Assembly: GCA_045580405.1 (NCBI GenBank)
Contig: JAZNNT010000153.1
Coordinates: 1 to 44,906 of the forward strand
DNA length: 44,906 bases
Direction: 5' to 3'
Source: SIG452 sp045580405
GTDB taxonomy: Bacteria > Bacillota > Clostridia > UMGS1840
A program made the position numbers and the translations under genes. Positions within the stretch are counted from its first letter, which is position 1, and every line of letters starts with the position of its first letter. Positions 32,284-39,872 of the stretch are shown here, piece after piece. Under the pieces are notes generated by a model. The model searched no databases and had not been told where the DNA came from. It was given only the letters and a program-made list of their open reading frames with translations.

Positions 32284-34638
32284 GTGAGTCTGCTCACCCA
32301 GCTAAAAGAAACCGTGCAAAAAACCAAACGGGAGAAACAACCAAACCAGCTGACCAAACTAAAAAAACCAAAAAAACCCAAAAAAACAAGAAAAGAAAAA
32401 AACCGAAAAAACTTGCTTTGGCAGGTTTTGGGAGGACTCTTACATTTCTTTTTATCCTTCTTCTTAAGTCGGACAAGCCTGTTTTTCGGAATGGCACCTT
32501 TTGGAGGTGCAATCCTTCTGGCAACGGGCGGAAGTGTTGCCTCTTATATGGGAGCAATGCTTGGAAGCTACACCCTTGGGGGTTATGACACCATGGGCGC
32601 ACTGACCGCTTGCTTTCTTTTAAAAAAACTGATACCGGCAGAACGGTGGGACCCCCTTTTGCTGTTTGTCTCGTTTGGGAGCGTGTTTGCAGCAATGCTG
32701 CTCGGTTCTTCTCCCTTACCGCAGGATGTCATTGTAAAAGCCATTTCCCTACTGCTCACATTGGCATCCTATTACATATTAAAAAAGGCATATCGAGCCC
32801 AGTTTGTGAAATCACCCCAATTAAAATTTACCAAGGACGAAGGGTACTGTTCTATATTTTTATTGTTTGCCCTGCTTTCCGGCATCCGTTCAGAAACGGT
32901 AGTTTTTTTGGTAAGGTTTCATGATGTCCTCACTTTTTTCGTGATTGCCCGTGCCGCCTACAGCTTTGGCATTGGCGGAGGAGCCGCAGCAGGAGCTATT
33001 TTGGGAATACTTTCGGGACGAACGGCGGAGTTTGCCACCCTTTCTATGTCGGTGTATTCCCTCTTCGGCTTTTTTACGGGGATTTTTGCCAAGTTTAATA
33101 AGTTTACCGCCTTGTTAGGATTTTTGTTTTCCTATGTGTTTGCTGCCGCCTACTTTCCGCAAACGGCAAACATTGTTTCCCATCAGGATATTCTTTGGGC
33201 GGGGCTTTTGTTTTTGCTCTCCCCTGACGGACTGATGGAGCCTTACTTAGACCGCTATCGGGAGGGGACTCCCGTGGCAGACAGAGTGGCAGCAGAAAAT
33301 CAGATTACCATCGGCAGATTAGACCGTCTTGCCAAGTCATTTTCGGGATTATCCGTACAAATCGGTCGTCAGGAAAAACAGTTTTGGAATTTGTCTTCTG
33401 TCAGCGAGCAAACTCTTTATGATTTTGTGGGAGACAGACTTTGTCGGGGCTGCAGTTTAAAGCGTGCCTGTTGGCAGGAGCATTTTGCCGAAACCTCCGA
33501 AGGGTTAACGGCAGGAATGAACCGCTTGGTAAAAGGCGGAGCCTTGTCTAAAAAACATCTGCCGGAAGGAATACGGAATCGGTGTGTCAGAGGGGACAAG
33601 CTCATAGAAACTCTGACGGGCTTTTTTGAGATTTCCCGGCTAAATGCTTTCTGGAAACACCGTCTCTCGGAAAACACTCATGCCTTTCGGGAACAGTTTT
33701 TAGAGCTTTCGGACATTATCTGTCAGCTTAAGCGCAATATGGAAACCAACCGTTATTTTGATGCACCCTTATCTGCAGAGCTATACAGTGCATTGGGAAA
33801 TGAGGGGTATCTGATTCGTGAGGCATCTGTGTTCCATTCGGCAGAGGACCAGTATTTGGTAAAGCTGGGGATGTCTCCCTGTAAACACGGGGAAAACTGT
33901 TTTCCCACCGTGGAAAAAATTGCTACCGAGCTTTTGGGAGTTCCCATGACGGTGACCGAAGGCTCCTGCGGACGCAGGCTTTGCAATTTACTGTTAAGTG
34001 AGGGCGATTTGGGAACCGTGGAACAACGGATTCAAAGCTTTTCCAAAAAAGAGGGAGACCCATCGGGAGATAGCCATATTATTTCCCGTTTGAGCCGTCA
34101 CCGTTATTTAATGGCACTCTCCGACGGGATGGGAACCGGAAAGAAAGCGGAAGCGGTATCCTCCTCGGTGGTAACGCTGCTGGACGAAATGCTTCGGGCA
34201 GGTTTTTCAGAGACCTCTGCCTTTTCCATGCTCAATTCCTTTTTAATTGCATCTTCTTCTGCTTCTGCCACGTTGGACTTTGCCATTGTGGATTTAAAAA
34301 AAATGACGGCAACCGTTTTAAAAACAGGTGCCTGCCCCACTTATTTAAAGCGGGGGGATGAGGTGATTGCTGTGGGAGAGGATTCCCTGCCGGCAGGGAT
34401 CCGTCCGAAAAAACCGTATCAGAAAACGCTCCACCTATGTGATGGGGATATGCTCTTTTTCATTTCAGACGGTGTGGCAGATGCCCTCCCCGGGGAAGAC
34501 TGGGTGTATGGAGCCCTGCATAAATATCCTTCTGCCAATCTTTCAGAAAACGTGGACTACCTGGCATCGGTTGCCTACGAGGCAAGCCGGGAAGCTCCCG
34601 ATGACATTACGGTGCTTGGACTGAAAATTTTGCCATAG
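32284..34638 (+). CDS. spoIIE: Stage II sporulation protein E, PP2C-type phosphatase
   Basis: A 784-residue protein. After a strongly basic, Lys/Pro-rich N-terminus (residues 15-45) come about ten membrane helices (roughly 50-330), a central Cys-containing region that interacts with FtsZ in Bacillus, and a C-terminal PP2C domain. The metal-binding aspartate motif is MALSDGMGTGKKA near residue 615; TLDFAIVDL and LFFISDGVAD follow. SpoIIE dephosphorylates SpoIIAA to activate sigma-F in the forespore. The GTG start follows AAAAGGAG; length is slightly below the 827 of B. subtilis. It is direct evidence for endospore formation. Confidence 0.95.
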   Translation: MSLLTQLKETVQKTKREKQPNQLTKLKKPKKPKKTRKEKNRKNLLWQVLGGLLHFFLSFFLSRTSLFFGMAPFGGAILLATGGSVASYMGAMLGSYTLGGYDTMGALTACFLLKKLIPAERWDPLLLFVSFGSVFAAMLLGSSPLPQDVIVKAISLLLTLASYYILKKAYRAQFVKSPQLKFTKDEGYCSIFLLFALLSGIRSETVVFLVRFHDVLTFFVIARAAYSFGIGGGAAAGAILGILSGRTAEFATLSMSVYSLFGFFTGIFAKFNKFTALLGFLFSYVFAAAYFPQTANIVSHQDILWAGLLFLLSPDGLMEPYLDRYREGTPVADRVAAENQITIGRLDRLAKSFSGLSVQIGRQEKQFWNLSSVSEQTLYDFVGDRLCRGCSLKRACWQEHFAETSEGLTAGMNRLVKGGALSKKHLPEGIRNRCVRGDKLIETLTGFFEISRLNAFWKHRLSENTHAFREQFLELSDIICQLKRNMETNRYFDAPLSAELYSALGNEGYLIREASVFHSAEDQYLVKLGMSPCKHGENCFPTVEKIATELLGVPMTVTEGSCGRRLCNLLLSEGDLGTVEQRIQSFSKKEGDPSGDSHIISRLSRHRYLMALSDGMGTGKKAEAVSSSVVTLLDEMLRAGFSETSAFSMLNSFLIASSSASATLDFAIVDLKKMTATVLKTGACPTYLKRGDEVIAVGEDSLPAGIRPKKPYQKTLHLCDGDMLFFISDGVADALPGEDWVYGALHKYPSANLSENVDYLASVAYEASREAPDDITVLGLKILP

Positions 34639-34734
34639 GTAAAATAGTGAAGCATGAAAAACTATCGCGGCAGCAAAAGCCTGCATCATAGTTATGCACC
34701 ATAGGGCGCCTCCTCATTGATTCACTGTTCATAA

Positions 34735-34774
34735 AAAAAGACTGCAAAAGCTAACAGCCTTGCAGTCTTTTTAC
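34735..34774. terminator. Bidirectional terminator between spoIIE and ireB
   Basis: A stem AAAAAGACTGCAA with TTGCAGTCTTTTT between converging genes. The 95 bases before it hold an imperfect hairpin (GCAT..AACTAT with ATAGTT.ATGC). Confidence 0.85.
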
Positions 34775-34777
34775 CTT

Positions 34778-35017
34778 TTAATTTAAATAGGAGCGGAACA
34801 GTTCTTCCAAAATGTCATCCCGTTCCAAACGGCCAATCATGGTTCTTGCACCATTATGGCTGGTAATATAGGTGGGGTCCCCCGAAAGCACGTAGCCCAC
34901 CAGCTGATTGATGGGATTATAGCCCTTTTCCTTCAGAGCCGCATACACAAAATGCAAAATCTCATGAATATTTTTTTCGTCCTCTCTGGGAATCTGCACC
35001 ATTCTGGTTTCGCTCAT
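34778..35017 (-). CDS. ireB: IreB family regulatory phosphoprotein (UPF0297)
   Basis: A 79-residue protein of the UPF0297/YrzL family. In Enterococcus, IreB is phosphorylated by the kinase IreK and affects cephalosporin tolerance. Diagnostic segments are EILHFVYAALKEKGYNPINQLVGYVLSGDPTYITSHN, here covering residues 20-55, and the C-terminal RDDILEELFRSYL. The ATG before SETRMVQIP has AAGGAAGGA upstream. The usual neighbours alaS, ruvX and yrzB are missing, so it is a monocistronic unit between two terminators and promoters. Confidence 0.93.
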   Translation of the reverse strand: MSETRMVQIPREDEKNIHEILHFVYAALKEKGYNPINQLVGYVLSGDPTYITSHNGARTMIGRLERDDILEELFRSYLN

Positions 35018-35056
35018 GGGAATCCTTCCTTTCTGTTTTTTCTTGAATTGAATTGT

Positions 35057-35085
35057 ATTATACCACATTTTTTTAGAGATTTCAA
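35057..35085 (-). promoter_or_regulatory. sigma-A promoter of ireB
   Basis: On the minus strand, TTGAAA (35080-35085) and TATAAT (35057-35062) are 17 bases apart. Confidence 0.85.
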
Positions 35086-35187
35086 CTGTTTTTGCATATT
35101 TTTTTTGCAGGTAGGGTATGAATTTGCGCTTTATTGGTCACACTTTTGGAATCATAAAAAAATTTTCAAGAAAAATTACCAAAAAAC

Positions 35188-35216
35188 TTGATTTTTGGAA
35201 AAAGGTATGCTATAAT
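35188..35216 (+). promoter_or_regulatory. Strong promoter of rpsB-tsf
   Basis: TTGATT (35188-35193) and TGCTATAAT (extended -10, hexamer 35211-35216) are 17 bases apart. Confidence 0.88.
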
Positions 35217-35222
35217 ATTCGA

Positions 35223-35350
35223 GAATTCGCACGCGCCCTTATACAAACCCGGTGACAAAGTTAAATTTTTTCATGGCTTTGTTCGTTTGTAAGTATTGCA
35301 TTTTAAAGGCTTTACGCGGCGCCGAGGAACAACCAGAAAGGAATTTTATC
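35223..35350 (+). promoter_or_regulatory. rpsB 5' leader, possible S2 autoregulatory RNA
   Basis: A 128-base leader with a pairing GACAAAG..CTTTGTTC around 35252-35285 and a G/C-rich block GCGGCGCCGAGGAAC near 35318. Ribosomal-protein leaders often bind their own product. I do not recognise a named family, so this remains a candidate. Confidence 0.35.
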
Positions 35351-36082
35351 ATGAGCAACGTAATCTCCATGAAACAATTACTCGAAGCAGGCGTTCACTT
35401 CGGTCATCAGACCAGAAGATGGAACCCCAAAATGGCTCCGTACATCTTCACCGAAAGAAACGGAATCTACATCATCGACCTGCAGAAAACTCTGAAAAAA
35501 GTAGAAGAAGCTTACTACTTTGTTAGAGATATCGCAGCAGAAGGTGGCGAAATCCTGTTTGTCGGTACCAAAAAACAGGCTGCAGACGCTGTAAAAGCAG
35601 AAGCAGAAAGAATCGGTATGTACTATGTAAACGCAAGATGGTTAGGCGGAATGCTGACCAACTTCAAAACTATCCGCAGAAGAATTGACAGACTCTTCCA
35701 GTTAAACAAAATGGAAGAAGACGGCACCTTTGATTTACTTCCCAAAAAAGAAGTTATCAAATTAAACTTAGAAAGAGAAAAATTAGAAAAATACCTGGGC
35801 GGTATCAAAAACATGAAAAAGCTCCCCAGCGTTCTGTTTGTTGTTGACCCCAGAAAAGAAAGAAACGCAATCTTAGAAGCAAAAAAACTGCACATTCCCG
35901 TTGTTGCAATTGTTGATACCAACTGTGACCCCGATGAAGTGGATTACGTAATCCCCGGTAACGACGATGCAATCCGTGCCGTAAAACTGATTGCTGAAAC
36001 CATGGCAAACGCTATGATCGAAGGCAAAGAAGGTTCTGCTCAGGCAATGGAAGAAGAAACCGACGAAGCTGCAGCTGAATAA
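35351..36082 (+). CDS. rpsB: 30S ribosomal protein S2
   Basis: A 243-residue S2. It begins MSNVISMKQLLEAGVHFGHQ, with RRWNPKMAPYIF, NARWLGGMLTNFKTI and the C-terminal IVDTNCDPDEVDYVIPGNDD all typical. The acidic tail is normal. The ATG follows AGAAAGGA; an in-frame frame opening at 35252 belongs to the leader. The codon choice is strongly biased (AAA, GAA, AGA), as expected for high expression. A hairpin separates it from tsf. Confidence 0.97.
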   Translation: MSNVISMKQLLEAGVHFGHQTRRWNPKMAPYIFTERNGIYIIDLQKTLKKVEEAYYFVRDIAAEGGEILFVGTKKQAADAVKAEAERIGMYYVNARWLGGMLTNFKTIRRRIDRLFQLNKMEEDGTFDLLPKKEVIKLNLEREKLEKYLGGIKNMKKLPSVLFVVDPRKERNAILEAKKLHIPVVAIVDTNCDPDEVDYVIPGNDDAIRAVKLIAETMANAMIEGKEGSAQAMEEETDEAAAE

Positions 36083-36100
36083 TTAGAAACTGATTTTAAG

Positions 36101-36130
36101 AAAATAGGCAACAGTTCGCTTGCCTATTTT
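36101..36130 (+). terminator. Hairpin between rpsB and tsf (attenuator-like)
   Basis: AAAATAGGCAA pairs with TTGCCTATTTT, but only four T follow. It probably reduces readthrough rather than ending the operon, since tsf has no promoter of its own. Confidence 0.6.
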
Positions 36131-36160
36131 CCATATCATAAAGAAAAGGAGAATTTAATT

Positions 36161-37048
36161 ATGGTTACACCTCAGATGGTTAAAGAATTAAGAGAAATCA
36201 CCGGTTGCGGTATGATGGATTGTAAAAAAGCATTATCCGAAACCAATGGCGATATGGACAAAGCAGTTGAATTTTTAAGAGAAAAAGGCTTGGCAGCTGC
36301 TGCGAAAAAAGCAGGCAGAATTGCTGCAGAAGGTATTGTTTCCGACTTCACCTGTGACGGTGTTGGCGTTATCATCGAAGTAAACTCCGAAACTGACTTC
36401 GTTGGTAAAAATGCAGATTTCCAGACCTTTGTAAAAGATTTGGCTGAAATCGTTGCAAAAGAAAATCCCGCTGATGTTGCTGCATTATTAACCTTAGCAT
36501 ACAAAGATTCCGGTATGAGCGTTGAAGAAATGTTAAGAGATAAAATCTTAACCATCGGCGAAAATATGACCATCAGAAGATTTGAAAGATACGAAGGTGC
36601 TGTTGCAACCTATATCCATGGCGGCGGCAGAATCGGTGTTATGGTTCAGGCTGAAAATGCATTAGACGGCGATGCTTATGAAGCAGCTCGTGACGCAGCA
36701 ATGCAGATTGCAGCAATCAACCCCACCTATTTAGATAAATCCACCGTTCCCCAGGAAGACGTTGAAAAAGAAAAGAAAATTTTAATCGAACAGATTAAAA
36801 ACGATCCCAAATCCGCAGGCAAACCCGACCAGATTATTGAAAAAATGGTAATGGGCAGAATTTCCAAATTCTACACCTTAAACTGCTTAAACCAGCAGGA
36901 ATTTGTAAAAGATTCCGACAAAACCGTGGAACAGTATCTGTCTTCCAAAGGCGTAAAATTAGTAAAATTTGTTCGTTTTGAAAAAGGCGAAGGCTTAGAA
37001 AAGAAAGTTGACAACTTTGCAGAAGAAGTTGCAAATATGTCCAAATAA
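36161..37048 (+). CDS. tsf: Elongation factor Ts
   Basis: A 295-residue guanine-nucleotide exchange factor for EF-Tu. The N-terminal UBA-like domain contains VKELREITGCGMMDCKKALSE, and the catalytic core includes SETDFVGKNADFQ near residue 80. An AAAGGAG site precedes the ATG. It follows rpsB, as in most bacteria, and is followed by a strong terminator. Confidence 0.97.
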   Translation: MVTPQMVKELREITGCGMMDCKKALSETNGDMDKAVEFLREKGLAAAAKKAGRIAAEGIVSDFTCDGVGVIIEVNSETDFVGKNADFQTFVKDLAEIVAKENPADVAALLTLAYKDSGMSVEEMLRDKILTIGENMTIRRFERYEGAVATYIHGGGRIGVMVQAENALDGDAYEAARDAAMQIAAINPTYLDKSTVPQEDVEKEKKILIEQIKNDPKSAGKPDQIIEKMVMGRISKFYTLNCLNQQEFVKDSDKTVEQYLSSKGVKLVKFVRFEKGEGLEKKVDNFAEEVANMSK

Positions 37049-37061
37049 TTATTGAACTAAA

Positions 37062-37099
37062 AAAATGGCAAGCACCAACTTCTGATGCTTGCCATTTTT
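37062..37099 (+). terminator. Terminator after tsf
   Basis: ATGGCAAGCA pairs with TGCTTGCCAT and is followed by TTTTT. Confidence 0.88.
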
Positions 37100-37183
37100 A
37101 CGGCACCCATCGGGTGTTCTTCCCGTCTTCGGCGGATGTTCTCTTAAAACGATTGTGAGGACAAGCTAAAAAGGAAAAGAATG

Positions 37184-37211
37184 TTGTTTGTTTCAAACAG
37201 TGAAATATAGT
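37184..37211 (+). promoter_or_regulatory. Probable promoter of pyrH
   Basis: TTGTTT (37184-37189) and TATAGT (37206-37211) are 16 bases apart. A perfect inverted repeat, TGTTTG/CAAACA, overlaps the -35 and spacer and may be an operator. Confidence 0.5.
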
Positions 37212-37234
37212 ATGAATAGAGAGGAGCAAAGAAT

Positions 37235-37939
37235 ATGCAACCGATTTATAAAAGAGTATTGTTAAAAATCAGCGGTGAAGCCTTAGCAGGGGAAAACGGC
37301 TTCGGCTTGGATTTTAATGTGATTGGTAACATTGGCAAACAGGTAAAAAAATGCGTATCCATGGGTGTTCAGGTAGCCATCGTAGTAGGTGGCGGTAACT
37401 TCTGGAGAGGCAGAACCGGCGAAAATATGGACAGAACCCGTGCAGACCATATGGGCATGCTGGCAACTGCCATCAACTCCTTAGCCATTGCAGATTCTCT
37501 GGAAGCCTTGGGTGTTCAGGCAAGAGTGCAGACCGCCATTGATATGCGTCAGATTGCAGAACCCTATATCCGTGGCAGAGCAGAACGCCATTTGGATAAA
37601 GGCAGAGTTGTTATCTTCGGTTGCGGCACCGGGAACCCCTACTTCTCCACCGATACCGCAGCAGCTCTTCGTGCCGCAGAAATCGGTGCAGACGTGATTT
37701 TACTTGCCAAAAAAGTGGATGCTGTGTACGATTCCGACCCGGCAAAAAATCCCGATGCCAAAAAATTCGATACCATTTCCTATATTGATGTGTTAAACCG
37801 TGGACTGGGCGTGATGGATTCCACCGCAACCTCTTTATGTATGGATAATAAAATTCCGATTCACGTGTTTGGTCTTAGTGAACCGGAGAATATTGTAAAG
37901 GCAATTACCGGCGAAACTATCGGCACTTTAGTGAAATAG
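37235..37939 (+). CDS. pyrH: Uridylate kinase (UMP kinase)
   Basis: A 234-residue hexameric amino-acid-kinase-family enzyme that phosphorylates UMP to UDP. The N-terminal VLLKISGEALAGENGFGLDF, the VVGGGNFWRGR loop, ADHMGMLATAINSLA and the C-terminal DKIPI-type segment (MDNKIPIHVFGL) are standard. A GAGGAG site precedes the ATG. The usual frr-uppS genes do not follow; the TAG stop is followed one base later by repeat B6. Confidence 0.97.
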   Translation: MQPIYKRVLLKISGEALAGENGFGLDFNVIGNIGKQVKKCVSMGVQVAIVVGGGNFWRGRTGENMDRTRADHMGMLATAINSLAIADSLEALGVQARVQTAIDMRQIAEPYIRGRAERHLDKGRVVIFGCGTGNPYFSTDTAAALRAAEIGADVILLAKKVDAVYDSDPAKNPDAKKFDTISYIDVLNRGLGVMDSTATSLCMDNKIPIHVFGLSEPENIVKAITGETIGTLVK

Positions 37940-37940
37940 C

Positions 37941-38193
37941 GGCTTGTAAAAGAACACAGACCACAAAAAAGCAACATTTTTTATAGCCTTCCCCTTGAGG
38001 GGAAGGTGGCAAAACCGTAGGTTTTGACGGATGAGGTGTCATTTTTCAAAGTGAAAATTGTTTACAACAATTTTAGATTGTAATTGCTTTTTTGTTACGA
38101 ACAAACTTCACCTCTCGGCGTACCGTCGTACGCCTTCGGGTAAACCCTACGGGTTCAGTTTGTCCGTTCTGTGCCCTTTTCCTGCACCTTAGG
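37941..38193 (+). repeat. Repeat family B, copy B6 (long), 1 base after the pyrH stop, with nested A7
   Basis: The left end is GGCTTGTAAAAGAACACAGA. A family A palindrome (37986-38040) sits after AAAAAAGCAACA. The rest then continues as in B4: GTGAAAATTG, hairpin, core GGCGTAC/GTACGCC, and right end TTCTGTGCCCTTTTCCTGCA. The lower stem CGAACAAAC/GTTTGTCCG is preserved with different bases from other copies. Confidence 0.85.
37986..38040 (+). repeat. Palindromic repeat family A, copy A7 (inside B6)
   Basis: Hairpin GCCTTCCCC/GGGGAAGG, GTGGC, hairpin AAAACC/GGTTTT, GACGGATGAGGTGT; almost the same as A1. Confidence 0.88.
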
Positions 38194-38199
38194 TAGAGG

Positions 38200-38296
38200 A
38201 GAACCAAACAAACGCTCCGCCCCCAACGATGCGGGGTAACCACCCGTTGGGTGTTCGGTTTCCGAATTCTGCATCCATTTCTCATCACCTTAGGTT
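38200..38296 (+). repeat. Repeat family B, copy B7 (partial), in tandem with B6
   Basis: It starts in ACCAAACAAACGC, contains GGGGTAACCACCCGTTGGGTGT and ends with the family right end TTCTGCATCCATTTCTCATC. Confidence 0.75.
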
Positions 38297-38355
38297 AAGA
38301 GAACTCGAGAAACAATTTTGTAGATTCATTCTAATTAGGTAGCGGGAACCGAAAA

Positions 38356-38409
38356 AAGCCTCGCCCTTTGGGAGAGGTGGCACGGCAAAGCCGTGCCGGA
38401 GAGGGTGTT
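38356..38409 (+). repeat. Palindromic repeat family A, diverged copy A8
   Basis: The same order of parts as A7 (hairpin, GTGG, second hairpin CACGGC-AAA-GCCGTG, GGAGAGGGTGTT) with a different sequence. A further small palindrome, GGTTGCC/GGCAACC, follows. Confidence 0.7.
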
Positions 38410-38467
38410 ATGGTTGCCTATGGCAACCTACCGCAATTCTTCGTTTTTCATTCTTCAGTATTCATTA

Positions 38468-38508
38468 AAAACCGTAAGGATTTTTGATTAAAATTCTTAC
38501 GGTTTTTC
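38468..38508 (+). terminator. Terminator before the carA promoter
   Basis: AAAAACCGTAAG pairs with CTTACGGTTTTT; it closes the pyrH-repeat transcript. With repeats B6, B7 and A8 it accounts for most of the 844 bases between pyrH and carA. Confidence 0.85.
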
Positions 38509-38576
38509 AAGGAAATTTTTTGATTTTCCAATCCCGAAAAAATGTAGAAATATACGAAAAAACCAAGAAAAAATCA

Positions 38577-38606
38577 TTGACAACCACCCCATATTCGTGA
38601 TACAAT
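38577..38606 (+). promoter_or_regulatory. Promoter of carA-carB
   Basis: A consensus TTGACA (38577-38582) and TGATACAAT (hexamer 38601-38606) are 18 bases apart. The 170-base leader contains hairpins AAAAGGAGA/TTCTCCTTTT and CCGAAATC/GATTTCGG, the latter with a T-run only on the minus strand. I see no PyrR-binding motif. Confidence 0.8.
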
Positions 38607-38783
38607 AGATAGAAAGAAATTTTAGAAGATTTTAAAAGGAGAGAACTTCTCCTTTTCTAAAAAAGCCGAAATCCTAAGTGATTTCGGAAAAAATTTTACC
38701 CATTTTTAGGAAAAACCGCCATTTTTATGGGAAAAACCCACAAAATATGGCTATGATAGATATCAAGAAAGGATGTGCCTGTT

Positions 38784-39872
38784 TTGAAAGATTTGAAAGA
38801 TTTGAAAGAAATGTACTTGATTCTGGAAAACAAAACCGTGTTCAAAGGCAAAAGCTTTGGTGCTTACCGTGAAGCAGTGGGCGAACTGGTGTTTTCCACC
38901 AATATGCTTGGTTATATGGATACCCTGACCGATCCCGCAAACTTCGGTCAGCTTGTGATTTCCACCTTCCCCGAAATGGGTTGCCACGGCACCATTGCGG
39001 AAGAAATGGCAGGAGAAAAGGCATCCTGTTTTGGTTATATTGTAAAAGATTGGTGTCAGTCACCGTCCAATTGGCGTTTGGAAGGTGATCTTGACACTTT
39101 TTTAAAGGAAAAAGACATCCCGGGAATTTACGGCATTGATACCAGAAAGCTGACTAAAATGGTTCGTGATGCCGGCACCATGAATGCAAAAATTTCTTTT
39201 ACTCCCGACTTTACCGATGATATTGCAACCTATAAAATTGTGGATGCGGTAAAATCCGTATCCGTCCCCGAAAAGATTACCTCCATGGGCAAGGATGCCA
39301 AATATCGTGTAGTGATGTGGGATTTTGGTGCTAATAACAATATGATGAAGGCATTTTTGGATGCAGGCTGTGACGTGACCAAAGTGCCTTATAACACCCA
39401 GGCAGAAGAAATTATCGCAATGCGTCCCGATGGGGTGATTTTATCCGGAGGACCCGGAGATCCCACCGAGTTAACTGACGTGATTACCGAAATCCGCGGG
39501 ATAAAAGATATTCCTACCTTGGGAATTGGGCTGGGACATCAGCTCTTGGCGTTATCTCAGGGGGCAAAAATTGAAAAACTGAAATTCGGCCACCGTGGTG
39601 CATCCGTTCCCGTTCGGAACGAAACCACCGGCAAGGTATACATTTCCTCTCAGAATCACAGCTATCAGGTGGTAAACGATTCTGTGGAGTCTTTTGGAAA
39701 AGTTTCCTATCGCAATGTGAATGACGGCACCGTGGAAGGCATTGACTATGCCAACATTCCTGCTTTTTCCGTGCAGTTTAACATTGAAAGCTTCTCCGAG
39801 CCTATGCATCCGGGCTTTTTGGTAGACAGATTTGTAGAAATGATGGAGGGAAGAAAAGATGCCGTTAAATAA
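38784..39872 (+). CDS. carA: Carbamoyl-phosphate synthase small chain with degenerate glutaminase site
   Basis: About 362 residues. The N-terminal CPSase_sm domain is normal (FKGKSFGAYREAVGELVFSTNM, GIYGIDTRKLTKMVRDAGTM), and the class I amidotransferase fold follows (SGGPGDP, GHQLLALSQGA, FGHRGASVPV). The nucleophile motif reads TLGIGLGHQ instead of GICLGHQ: the Cys codon is GGG at 39528-39530. The catalytic His of HPE is Asn (VQFNIES, 39780-39782); the Glu remains. The enzyme therefore should not hydrolyse glutamine. The start is uncertain: TTG 38784 after AAAGGATG, or ATG 38811. It overlaps carB by 14 bases. Confidence 0.93.
   Translation: MKDLKDLKEMYLILENKTVFKGKSFGAYREAVGELVFSTNMLGYMDTLTDPANFGQLVISTFPEMGCHGTIAEEMAGEKASCFGYIVKDWCQSPSNWRLEGDLDTFLKEKDIPGIYGIDTRKLTKMVRDAGTMNAKISFTPDFTDDIATYKIVDAVKSVSVPEKITSMGKDAKYRVVMWDFGANNNMMKAFLDAGCDVTKVPYNTQAEEIIAMRPDGVILSGGPGDPTELTDVITEIRGIKDIPTLGIGLGHQLLALSQGAKIEKLKFGHRGASVPVRNETTGKVYISSQNHSYQVVNDSVESFGKVSYRNVNDGTVEGIDYANIPAFSVQFNIESFSEPMHPGFLVDRFVEMMEGRKDAVK

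Noticed and set aside
38613..38783. PyrR-type attenuator in the carA leader
   Set aside because: Hairpins are present, but the conserved PyrR-binding loop is not seen and no plus-strand T-run follows the second hairpin.
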